Shown: in pieces, positions 34,851 through 42,722 of the stretch
How the letters are laid out: every line of letters begins with the position of its first letter
Position numbering within the stretch: the first letter of the stretch is position 1
Source of the DNA: Streptomyces populi
GTDB lineage: Bacteria > Actinomycetota > Actinomycetes > Streptomycetales > Streptomycetaceae
Reading direction: 5' to 3'
Length of the DNA: 64,000 nucleotides
Assembly: GCF_002911015.1 (NCBI RefSeq)
Contig: NZ_KZ626856.1
Location: 1-64,000 of the forward strand
Position numbers and translations under genes: made by a program
The notes under the pieces: generated by a model
Databases searched by the model: none
The model's input: only the letters and a program-made list of their open reading frames with translations
Told to the model about the DNA's origin: nothing

Positions 34851-36874
34851 GCACCCCGTTCCCGTTCACGGCCGTCGTCGGCCAGGACGACCTGCGGCTC
34901 GCGCTGCTGCTGAACGCCGTCAGTCCGGCGGTCGGCGGAGTTCTCGTGCGCGGCGAGAAGGGCACCGCCAAGAGCACCGCCGTGCGCGCCCTCTCGGCGC
35001 TGCTTCCCGAGGTCGACGTCGTCTCCGGGTGCCGTTTCTCCTGCGACCCCGGTTCCCCCGACCCCGCCTGCCCGGACGGGCCGCATGAGGCGGACACCGG
35101 TGCACGACGCCCGGCCCGCATGGTCGAGCTGCCCGTCGGCGCCTCCGAGGACCGGCTGGTGGGCGCCCTGGACATCGAGCGGGCACTCGCGGAGGGCGTG
35201 AAGGCCTTCGAGCCCGGCCTGCTGGCCGACGCGCACCGCGGGATCCTGTACGTCGACGAGGTCAACCTCCTCCACGACCACCTGGTCGACCTGCTGCTGG
35301 ACGCGGCCGCGATGGGTGCCTCGTACGTCGAGCGCGAGGGCGTCTCCGTACGGCACGCGGCGCGGTTCCTGCTCGTCGGGACCATGAACCCGGAGGAGGG
35401 TGAACTCAGGCCCCAGCTGCTCGACCGGTTCGGGCTGACCGTCGAGGTCGCCGCCTCGCGCGAGCCCGACCAGCGGGTGGAGGTCGTACGCCGACGGCTC
35501 GCCTACGACGACGACCCGGCCGGCTTCGCCGCGCGCTGGGCCGACGAGGAGGCCGCCGTACGGGCGCGGATCGTGGCGGCCCGCGCGCTGCTGCCCTCCG
35601 TGCGGCTCGGCGACGGGGCGCTGCGGCAGATCGCGGCGACCTGTGCCGCCTTCGAGGTCGACGGCATGCGCGCCGACATCGTGATGGCGCGGACCGCGAC
35701 CGCGCTCGCCGCGTGGGCGGGACGCACCGACGTGCTCGCCGAGGACGTACGGCAGGCGGCGCTGCTGGCGCTGCCGCACCGGCGCCGCCGGAATCCGTTC
35801 GACGCGCCGGGTCTCGACGAGGACAAGCTCGACGAGACGCTGGAGGAGTTCGGGGGCACCGACGGTGGGACGGACGACGACCCGGACCCCGACCCCGGTC
35901 CGGACGGACCCGGCGGTGGCGGCCGGCCGCCGCAGGACGGTCCGGACGAGGGTTCCCCGACCGGTGACGTGCCCGCGCAGGGCGAACCCTCGGAGAGCGG
36001 GAAGGCGCCGGCCGGACAGGGTGGCGAGCAGTCGCCCGCACGGGCGGCCGAGCCCTTCCGTACGAAGGTGCTGAGCGTGCCCGGGATCGGCCAGGGTGCC
36101 GCCGGGCGGCGTTCGCGGGCGCGGACCGAGCACGGGCGGACGACGGGGGCCCGGCGGCCGCAGGGGAAGCTGTCCAAGCTGCACCTGGCGGCCACCGTCC
36201 ACGCGGCGGCACCTCATCAGCGGGCGCGGGGCCGCTCCGGGCCGGGGCTGGTGGTGCGCCGGGACGATCTGCGGCAGGCGACGCGGGAGGGCCGTGAGGG
36301 CAACCTCGTGCTGTTCGTGGTCGACGCCTCCGGGTCCATGGCGGCCAGGCAGCGCATGAGTGCCGTGAAGGGCGCCGTGCTGTCGCTGCTGCTCGACGCC
36401 TACCAGCGCCGGGACAAGGTGGGTCTGGTGACCTTCCGGGGCTCGGCGGCCGAGGTCGCCCTGCCGCCGACCTCGTCCGTGGACGCGGCCGCCGCCCGGC
36501 TGGAGTCGCTGCCGACGGGTGGCCGTACGCCGTTGGCGGCCGGGCTGCTCAAGGCTCACGACGTACTGCGGGTGGAGCGGCTGCGGGATCCCTCGCGGCG
36601 GGCGCTGGTCGTGGTGGTGACCGACGGGCGGGCCACCGGTGGTCCGGAACCGGTGGCGCTCGCCGGGCGTGCGGCGCGGCTGTTCGCGGCCGAGGGCGTG
36701 GCCTCGGTGGTCGTGGACTGCGAGTCGGGGCCGGTGCGGCTGGGGCTCGCGGGACAGCTCGCGGGTGAGCTGGGGGGTACGGCGGTGACGCTCGACGAGC
36801 TGCGGGCGGACTCGATCGCCGGTCTCGTCCGGGACGTGCAGGGTGTGCAGGGGACTTCGAGGAGGGCCGCGTAG
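34847..36874 (+). CDS. Fused ChlI-ChlD-type chelatase ATPase subunit (CobS/CobT replacement)
   Basis: A 675-aa protein with an N-terminal AAA+ domain (VRGEKGTAKSTAVRAL Walker A; GILYVDEVNLL Walker B; GTMNPEEGELRPQLLDRFGL sensor). An acidic Pro/Gly/Asp-rich linker spans about 325-430, and a C-terminal von Willebrand factor A domain carries the MIDAS motif DASGSM. This is the ChlI plus ChlD arrangement in one chain, and adjacency to cobN implies it drives cobalt insertion, replacing CobS/CobT. The GTG start overlaps cobN by 4 bp; the stop overlaps the cobO start by one base (TAGTG). Confidence 0.92.
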   Translation: MSTPFPFTAVVGQDDLRLALLLNAVSPAVGGVLVRGEKGTAKSTAVRALSALLPEVDVVSGCRFSCDPGSPDPACPDGPHEADTGARRPARMVELPVGASEDRLVGALDIERALAEGVKAFEPGLLADAHRGILYVDEVNLLHDHLVDLLLDAAAMGASYVEREGVSVRHAARFLLVGTMNPEEGELRPQLLDRFGLTVEVAASREPDQRVEVVRRRLAYDDDPAGFAARWADEEAAVRARIVAARALLPSVRLGDGALRQIAATCAAFEVDGMRADIVMARTATALAAWAGRTDVLAEDVRQAALLALPHRRRRNPFDAPGLDEDKLDETLEEFGGTDGGTDDDPDPDPGPDGPGGGGRPPQDGPDEGSPTGDVPAQGEPSESGKAPAGQGGEQSPARAAEPFRTKVLSVPGIGQGAAGRRSRARTEHGRTTGARRPQGKLSKLHLAATVHAAAPHQRARGRSGPGLVVRRDDLRQATREGREGNLVLFVVDASGSMAARQRMSAVKGAVLSLLLDAYQRRDKVGLVTFRGSAAEVALPPTSSVDAAAARLESLPTGGRTPLAAGLLKAHDVLRVERLRDPSRRALVVVVTDGRATGGPEPVALAGRAARLFAAEGVASVVVDCESGPVRLGLAGQLAGELGGTAVTLDELRADSIAGLVRDVQGVQGTSRRAA

Positions 36875-37473
36875 TGCCGCAGGGACAGCCGAGTGTCGTA
36901 CCGGACGACGGTCTGACGACCCGCCAGCGCCGTAACCGGCCGCTGGTCGTCGTGCACACGGGGATCGGCAAGGGCAAGTCCACCGCCGCGTTCGGGCTCG
37001 CGCTGCGCGCCTGGAACCAGGGGTGGCCCATCGGGGTGTTCCAGTTCGTCAAGTCGGCGAAGTGGAAGGTCGGCGAGGAGAACGCGCTGCGGGTGCTCGG
37101 CGCCTCCGGCGAGGGCGGGTCCGTCGACTGGCACAAGATGGGCGAGGGCTGGTCCTGGGTCCAGCGCGACGCGCAGATGGACAACGAGGAGAAGGCCCGC
37201 GAGGGCTGGGAGCAGGTCAAGCGCGACCTCGCCGCCGAGACGTACCGGCTGTACGTGCTCGACGAGTTCGCGTACCCGATGCACTGGGGCTGGATCGACA
37301 CCGACGAGGTCGTCGCGGTGCTGCGGGACCGGCCGGGCACCCAGCACGTCGTGATCACCGGGCGCAACGCCCCGGAGAAACTGGTGGACCTCGCCGACCT
37401 GGTGACCGACATGTCCAAGGTCAAGCATCCGATGGACGCCGGCCAGAAGGGCCAGAGGGGCATCGAGTGGTGA
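36874..37473 (+). CDS. cobO: Cob(I)yrinic acid a,c-diamide adenosyltransferase CobO
   Basis: A 199-aa CobA/CobO/BtuR-type enzyme that transfers the adenosyl group of ATP to Co(I) corrinoids. The P-loop reads HTGIGKGKSTAAFG, and VGEENAL, YVLDEFAYPMHWGWID and ITGRNAPEKLVDLADLVTDM are typical. The C-terminus ends KHPMDAGQKGQRGIEW. The GTG start shares a base with the preceding stop, and the end overlaps cobB by 4 bp. It acts just after reduction of the inserted cobalt. Confidence 0.95.
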   Translation: MPQGQPSVVPDDGLTTRQRRNRPLVVVHTGIGKGKSTAAFGLALRAWNQGWPIGVFQFVKSAKWKVGEENALRVLGASGEGGSVDWHKMGEGWSWVQRDAQMDNEEKAREGWEQVKRDLAAETYRLYVLDEFAYPMHWGWIDTDEVVAVLRDRPGTQHVVITGRNAPEKLVDLADLVTDMSKVKHPMDAGQKGQRGIEW

Positions 37474-38927
37474 CGTCCTCGTCCGTGCCCCGGCTGGTCG
37501 TCGCCGCGCCCTCCTCGGGCAGCGGCAAGACCACCGTCGCCACGGGGCTGATGGCGGCCTTCGCCGGGCGGGGGCTCGCCGTGTCCCCGCACAAGGTGGG
37601 GCCCGACTACATCGACCCCGGGTACCACGCGCTCGCCACCGGGCGCACGGGACGCAACCTCGACGCGTACCTGTGCGGGCCGGAGCTGATCGGTCCGCTG
37701 TTCGCGCACGGGGCGCGCGGCTGCGACCTCGCGGTCGTCGAGGGCGTGATGGGGCTGTACGACGGGGCCGCGGGCGAGGGGGAGCTCGCGTCCACGGCGC
37801 AGGTGGCGAAGCTGCTGCGGGCGCCGGTGGTGCTGGTCGTCGACGCGTCCTCGCAGTCGCGGTCCGTGGCCGCGCTGGTGCACGGGTTCGCCTCCTGGGA
37901 CCCCGAGGTGCGGATCGGGGGCGTGATCCTGAACAAGGTCGCCTCGGACCGGCACGAGGCGCTGCTGCGCGACGCGCTGGACTCCTCGGGGGTGCCGGTG
38001 CTCGGTGTGCTGCGGCGGGCGCCGCAGGTGGACACGCCGTCGCGGCACCTCGGTCTGGTACCGGTCGCCGAGCGGCGGACGGAGGCGGTGGCCGCGGTCG
38101 CCGCCATGGCCGCGCAGGTCTCCGCCGGATGCGACCTGGACGCGCTGACCGCGCTGGCGCGCGGTGCCGGTGCCTTGTCGGGCGCGGCCTGGGACGCGGC
38201 CGAGGCCGTCGAGTCGGCCACCCGCGACCACCCGGCTCGCCCGGCCGAAAGGCAGGGGCCACGGGTGGCTGTCGCGGGCGGAGAGGCGATCACCGGCCCC
38301 TCGACCCGCCCGCCCGGCCGGCCGGCGCCCGTGGTGGCCGTCGCCGGCGGGGAGGCGTTCACCTTCTCCTACGCCGAGCACGCCGAGCTGCTCACCGCCG
38401 CGGGGGCCGAGGTCGTCACCTTCGATCCGCTCCGTGACGAGCGACTGCCGGACGGGACCCGGGGCCTGGTCGTGGGCGGCGGCTTCCCCGAGGTGTACGC
38501 GGCCGAGCTGTCCGCGAACGAACCGCTGCGCAAGGCGGTCGCGGCCCTCGCGGAGTCGGGCGCCCCCGTGGCCGCCGAGTGCGCCGGGCTGCTCTACCTG
38601 TGCCGGGAGCTGGACGGGCGGCCGATGTGCGGGGTGCTCGACGCGAGGGCCCGGATGGACGAGCGGCTGACCCTCGGCTACCGGGACGCCGTGGCCCTCG
38701 GCGACAGCGTGCTCGCCGCGGCCGGCACCCGGATGCGCGGGCACGAGTTCCACCGGACGGTCGTGGAGCCGGGCGCCGGGCCGTCCCCGGCCTGGGGGAT
38801 GCGCGCCCCCGAACGGCGCGTCGAAGGTTTCGTGCAGCAGGGCGTGCACGCGAGTTATCTGCACACGCACTGGGCGTCCGAGCCCGGTGCGGTCCGTCGG
38901 TTCGTCGAGAGGTGCCTGACGTCATGA
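37470..38927 (+). CDS. cobB: Cobyrinic (hydrogenobyrinic) acid a,c-diamide synthase CobB/CbiA
   Basis: A 485-aa glutamine amidotransferase. SSGSGKTTVATG (P-loop), KVGPDYIDPGYH and VEGVMGLYDG form the N-terminal ATPase. AAECAGLLYLCRELDG contains the glutaminase nucleophile Cys, and GHEFHRT is near the end. Residues 266-275 and 289-298 repeat VAVAGGEAxT; the second copy aligns with the usual domain start and the first looks like a local duplication with a Pro-rich spacer. The GTG at 37470 (GTGA overlap) is preferred to the adjacent GTG at 37467. Confidence 0.93.
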   Translation: MTSSSVPRLVVAAPSSGSGKTTVATGLMAAFAGRGLAVSPHKVGPDYIDPGYHALATGRTGRNLDAYLCGPELIGPLFAHGARGCDLAVVEGVMGLYDGAAGEGELASTAQVAKLLRAPVVLVVDASSQSRSVAALVHGFASWDPEVRIGGVILNKVASDRHEALLRDALDSSGVPVLGVLRRAPQVDTPSRHLGLVPVAERRTEAVAAVAAMAAQVSAGCDLDALTALARGAGALSGAAWDAAEAVESATRDHPARPAERQGPRVAVAGGEAITGPSTRPPGRPAPVVAVAGGEAFTFSYAEHAELLTAAGAEVVTFDPLRDERLPDGTRGLVVGGGFPEVYAAELSANEPLRKAVAALAESGAPVAAECAGLLYLCRELDGRPMCGVLDARARMDERLTLGYRDAVALGDSVLAAAGTRMRGHEFHRTVVEPGAGPSPAWGMRAPERRVEGFVQQGVHASYLHTHWASEPGAVRRFVERCLTS

Positions 38928-39655
38928 GCAGCAAGCTGATCGGGGTCGGGGTCGGCCCCGGCGACCCGGAGCTGGTGACCGTCAAGGGCGTCAACGCCCT
39001 GCGCGCCGCGGACGTCGTCGTCGTCCCCGTGATGGACACCGGCGAACGCGGGCGGGCCGAGGCGACCGTGCTGCACTACGTGCCCGAGCAGAAGGTCGTC
39101 CGGGTGGTGTTCGCGCTCAACGAGCGCAGCGACCGGGGGCGGCGCGAGGCCGCCTGGGACGCCGCCGGGGAGCGGGTCGCGGGTCTGCTCGGCCGGCACG
39201 GCACGGTCGCCTTCGCCACGATCGGCGACCCCAACGTGTACTCGACGTTCACGTATCTCGCCCACACGATCGGGGAGCTGGTTCCCGGCACGGTCGTGGA
39301 GACCGTACCGGGCATCACCGCCATGCAGGACCTCGCGGCGCGGTCGGGTGCCGTCCTCACCGAGGGGACCGAGCCGCTCACGCTCGTCCCGGTGACCGCG
39401 GGGGCGGCCGTGCTCAAGGACGCGCTGAACGGGCCCGGCACGGTGGTCGCGTACAAGTTCGGACGGCAGGCCGCCGAGGTGGCCGAGGCGCTGCGGGACA
39501 GCGGGCGGCTCGACGACGCGGTCTGGGGGTCGGCGCTCGGCCTGGAGGACGAGTCGATCCGCCCGGCGGCCGAGCTCGGCGGGGAGCCGCTCCCGTACCT
39601 CTCGACGCTCATCGCGCCCGCGCGCCGCGACGGGACCCGCGGCGGAAAGCTGTGA
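38924..39655 (+). CDS. cobI: Precorrin-2 C20-methyltransferase CobI
   Basis: A 243-aa tetrapyrrole methylase. It has the N-terminal VGVGPGDPELVTVKG, SAM-site segment ATIGDPNVYSTFTYL, and EtVPGITAMQDLAARSG. SAM-dependent methylation at C20 of precorrin-2 is the first dedicated methylation of the corrin path. ATGA overlap with cobB. It is the last gene of the first plus-strand block; the ZIP gene lies antisense immediately downstream, with only 38 nt between convergent ends. Confidence 0.93.
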   Translation: MSSKLIGVGVGPGDPELVTVKGVNALRAADVVVVPVMDTGERGRAEATVLHYVPEQKVVRVVFALNERSDRGRREAAWDAAGERVAGLLGRHGTVAFATIGDPNVYSTFTYLAHTIGELVPGTVVETVPGITAMQDLAARSGAVLTEGTEPLTLVPVTAGAAVLKDALNGPGTVVAYKFGRQAAEVAEALRDSGRLDDAVWGSALGLEDESIRPAAELGGEPLPYLSTLIAPARRDGTRGGKL

Positions 39656-39693
39656 CCCCCACCCGTCCGGCACGCCCGGCGGGCCGCACGGGC

Positions 39694-40422
39694 TCAGCCC
39701 GCGAGGCCCACCACCAGCCAGATGAAGGCCACCCCCGCGACCGTGAAGAGCAGGGTCGAGCGGGCCGGGTGGTCGTGGTGCGCCTCCGGGAGGATCTCGG
39801 CGGCGGCGAGGTAGAGCAGCACGCCGCCGAAGAGACCGAGGTACCCGCCGAGCAGGCGCTCGGGGATGGTGAAGAAGAGCGTCGAGGCGGCGCCGATCAT
39901 GGGGGCCGCCGCGTCCGCGTACAGCATGAGCAGGGCCTTGCGGCGGGCGTTCCCGTACAGGCTCGTGATCGTGTACGTGTTGAAGCCGTCCGCGAAGTCG
40001 TGGGCGATGACCGCGAGGGCGACGGCCAGCGCCATGCCCCCGCCGACCTGGAAGGCGGCGCCGATCGCGACGCCGTCCATCGCGCTGTGGCCGACCATCG
40101 CGGCGGCCGCCGTCAGGCCCACCTCGGGCGCCCGTCCGTCGTTCTCCCCGCCCCCGTGCGCGGCCTGGCGGTGGGCGAGGAGCCGTTCGACCAGATGGGC
40201 CAGCAGGAAGCCGCCCACGAACAGCAGCAGCGCGGCCGGGACCCCGAACACCTCGGTGCCCGCCGCGTCCAGCGCCTCCGGCAGCAGGTCCAGGCCGACC
40301 ACGCCCAGCATCAGGCCGCCGGCCAGGCCGAGCACCAGATGGCGGCGGTCGGTCACCCGCTGCGCCGTCCAGCCGCCGGCCAGCGTCATCAGGAACGCGC
40401 CGAGCGCGACGAGGACCGCCAT
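39694..40422 (-). CDS. ZIP-family metal transporter inside the cobalamin cluster
   Basis: A 242-aa membrane protein with about seven to eight transmembrane helices and a short His-containing loop, HRQAAHGGGEND. The two ligand-bearing helices are recognisable but variant: MVGHSAMDGVAIG (TM4) and AVIAHDFADGFNTYT (TM5) in place of the common HNxPEG and HExPHE. ZIP proteins import Zn, Fe, Mn or Co. Its conserved place within the B12 cluster (recalled for S. coelicolor) suggests cobalt supply or zinc balance (inference). It is transcribed against the operon and shares a 108-nt divergent region with cobM. Confidence 0.82.
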   Translation of the reverse strand: MAVLVALGAFLMTLAGGWTAQRVTDRRHLVLGLAGGLMLGVVGLDLLPEALDAAGTEVFGVPAALLLFVGGFLLAHLVERLLAHRQAAHGGGENDGRAPEVGLTAAAAMVGHSAMDGVAIGAAFQVGGGMALAVALAVIAHDFADGFNTYTITSLYGNARRKALLMLYADAAAPMIGAASTLFFTIPERLLGGYLGLFGGVLLYLAAAEILPEAHHDHPARSTLLFTVAGVAFIWLVVGLAG

Positions 40423-40530
40423 GGACCCTTGCTATCCGATCAACCCCCGTGTCCGCACCTCAGGCGACGGCCCCGGACCCACTGACCCCCTCGCAGCACC
40501 CCGATCTTCCGTAGGAGAGGACCCATTCCC

Positions 40531-41376
40531 ATGGCCGAAGCCCCCACCGGCAAGGTGACCTTCGTCGGTGCCGGCCCCGGCGCCGCCGACCTGCTGACGT
40601 TCCGCGCCGCGCGCGCCATCGCCGAGGCCGATGTCGTGATCTGGGCGGCGAGCCTGGTGCAGGCCGAGGTCCTCGATCACGCGCGCGAGGGCGCCGAGAT
40701 CCTCGACTCGGCGACGATGTCGCTGGAGGACGTCGTCGCCGTCTACGAGCGGGCCCGCGCCGAGGGCCTGCGGGTGGCGCGGATCCACTCCGGCGACCCG
40801 GCCCTGTGGGGCGGGACGCAGGAGCAGGTCGACCGGTGCGCCGGGATCGGCATCGAGACCGAGATCGTGCCGGGCGTCTCGTCCTTCTCCGCGGTGGCCG
40901 CGATCGCGCAGCGCGAGCTGACGATCCCCGAGGTCGCCCAGTCCGTGATCCTGACCCGGCTCGGCGGCGGCAAGACGCCGATGCCGCCCGGGGAGGACGT
41001 CCGCGAGTTCGCGAAGCACGGCACGACGATGGCGCTGTTCCTGTCGGCGGCGCGCAGCGGGCAGCTGGTGCGGGAGCTGCTGGAGGGCGGCTATCCGACG
41101 ACCACGCCGGTCGTCGTGGCCTACCAGGCGACCTGGCCGGAGGAGCTGATCGTGAAGTGCACGGTGGGCACGCTGGAGGAGACCGTCAAGGAGCACAAGC
41201 TCTGGAAGCACACGCTCTTCCTGGTCGGCCCCGCCCTCGACGCGAGCGGCACCCGCTCGCACCTCTACCACCCGGGTCATTTCCACGGCTTCCGCAAGGC
41301 CGACCCGCAGGCGCGCGCCGAGCTGCGGGCCGCGCGCCGGGCCGGTGCGGGCGGTACCCAGGACCCGGCGTCGTGA
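40531..41376 (+). CDS. cobM: Precorrin-4 C11-methyltransferase CobM
   Basis: A 281-aa tetrapyrrole methylase. FVGAGPGAADLLTFRAARAI opens it, IHSGDPALWGGTQEQ and EIVPGVSSFSAVAAIAQREL follow, and the C-terminal YHPGHFHGFRKAD tail is typical. Methylates C11 of precorrin-4. The ATG at 40531 is preceded by TAGGAGAGGA and begins the second plus-strand cob block. A 4-bp GTGA overlap links it to cobL. No second riboswitch is visible in the 108-nt gap, so this block may be less cobalamin-sensitive or fed by read-through. Confidence 0.94.
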   Translation: MAEAPTGKVTFVGAGPGAADLLTFRAARAIAEADVVIWAASLVQAEVLDHAREGAEILDSATMSLEDVVAVYERARAEGLRVARIHSGDPALWGGTQEQVDRCAGIGIETEIVPGVSSFSAVAAIAQRELTIPEVAQSVILTRLGGGKTPMPPGEDVREFAKHGTTMALFLSAARSGQLVRELLEGGYPTTTPVVVAYQATWPEELIVKCTVGTLEETVKEHKLWKHTLFLVGPALDASGTRSHLYHPGHFHGFRKADPQARAELRAARRAGAGGTQDPAS

Positions 41377-42722
41377 GCGTGGACGTCACCGGAGCGGAGG
41401 TCCGGCCGGCCGGCGGGCGGGACGCGTCCGCCCCTCCGGCGGGCCGGCGCGGTGTGATCACCGTCGTCGGTACGGGCACGGGGGCGCCGCTCTCCCCGGA
41501 GGCCGGGGCGGTGCTCGCCGGGGCCGGGCTGGTCGTGGGGGCCCGGCGGCATCTGGCGGCCGCCCGGACGCCGGAGCGGGCGGAGCGGGTGGAGCTCGGG
41601 CCGCTGGCACCGGCCCTTGACCGGATCGCGCGGTACACGGACGACGGAGCCCCCGGGGGCCCGGTCGTGGTGCTCGCCTCGGGCGACCCCGGGTTCTTCG
41701 GGATCGTGCGGGCGCTCGCGGAGCGGTTCGGGTCCGGGCGGCTGGACGTGCGCCCCGGTGTCTCGTCGGTGGCGGCCGCCTTCTCCCGGCTCGGGCTGCC
41801 CTGGGACGACGCGGTGGTGGTCAGCGCGCACGGACGCGAGCTGCGCACGGCCGTCCTGGTCTGCCGGTCGCGGCCCAAGGTGGCGGTGCTGACCGCCCCC
41901 GGGTCCGGGCCCGCCGAGCTGGGCGCGGCCCTCGCCGACGCGGGCGCGGAGCGCGTCCTGGTGGTGGCGAGCGCCCTCGGCGATCCGGAGCGGGAGCGCG
42001 TCGAGCGGGTCACGCCCGCCGAGGCCGCCGCCCGCGACTGGGGTCCGGCGGTCAGTGTCGTGCTCTGTCTGGACGAGGCGCGGGCCCTGGCGCCCGTGCG
42101 GACGGTCGCCGGGCCGGTGGCGGGCCCGGACCGCTGGGCCCTGGAGGAGGGCGAGTTCGCCCACCGCGACTCGATGATCAGCAAGTTCGAGGTGCGGGCG
42201 CTGGCGCTGGCCCGGATCGGGCCTCGGCTCGGCGACCTGGTGTGGGACATCGGCGCGGGCTCCGGTTCCGTCGCCGTGGAGTGCGCGCGGTTCGGCGCCG
42301 CGGTGACCGCGGTCGAGAAGACCGTGGACGGCTGCGACCGCGTCCGTGCCAACGCGGCGGCGCACGGCGTGGACGTGCGGGTCGTGCACGGGGCCGCGCC
42401 CGCCGTGCTGTCCGGCCTGGACGCCCCCCACGACCCGGACGCGGTGTTCGTCGGCGGCGGCGGACGGGAGCTGCCGGAGATCGTCTCGGTGTGCGCACGG
42501 CGGGCCCGGCGGGCCGTCGTGATCGCGATGGCCGCGCTCGACCGGGTGCCGGCCGCCCGTGACGCGCTCACCGCCGCCGGATTCGCTTGTGACGGCGTCC
42601 TGTTGCAGTCCTCGCGGCTCGCCCCGCTGCCGGGTGAGGTCTCCCGGCTCGCGGCGGCCAATCCCGTCTTCGTGCTGTGGGGCGTCCGGCCTCCGGCCAC
42701 TACCGAAGGAGTCCCCCAGTGA
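41373..42722 (+). CDS. cobL: Precorrin-6Y C5,15-methyltransferase (decarboxylating) CobL
   Basis: A 449-aa fusion of CbiE (N-terminal methylase, ITVVGTGTGAPLSPEA, ASGDPGFFG) and CbiT (C-terminal, MISKFEVRALALARIGP, WDIGAGSGSVAVECARF). It methylates C5 and C15 and removes the C12 acetate carboxyl. The first 28 residues are an Ala/Gly/Pro-rich extension. The GTG start overlaps cobM by 4 bp and the stop overlaps the cbiG-cobJ fusion by 4 bp. The fused form belongs to the aerobic (late cobalt) pathway. Confidence 0.94.
   Translation: MSVDVTGAEVRPAGGRDASAPPAGRRGVITVVGTGTGAPLSPEAGAVLAGAGLVVGARRHLAAARTPERAERVELGPLAPALDRIARYTDDGAPGGPVVVLASGDPGFFGIVRALAERFGSGRLDVRPGVSSVAAAFSRLGLPWDDAVVVSAHGRELRTAVLVCRSRPKVAVLTAPGSGPAELGAALADAGAERVLVVASALGDPERERVERVTPAEAAARDWGPAVSVVLCLDEARALAPVRTVAGPVAGPDRWALEEGEFAHRDSMISKFEVRALALARIGPRLGDLVWDIGAGSGSVAVECARFGAAVTAVEKTVDGCDRVRANAAAHGVDVRVVHGAAPAVLSGLDAPHDPDAVFVGGGGRELPEIVSVCARRARRAVVIAMAALDRVPAARDALTAAGFACDGVLLQSSRLAPLPGEVSRLAAANPVFVLWGVRPPATTEGVPQ

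Noticed and set aside
40423..40530. A second cobalamin riboswitch ahead of cobM
   Set aside because: No B12 box or conserved core is present in the 108-nt gap.
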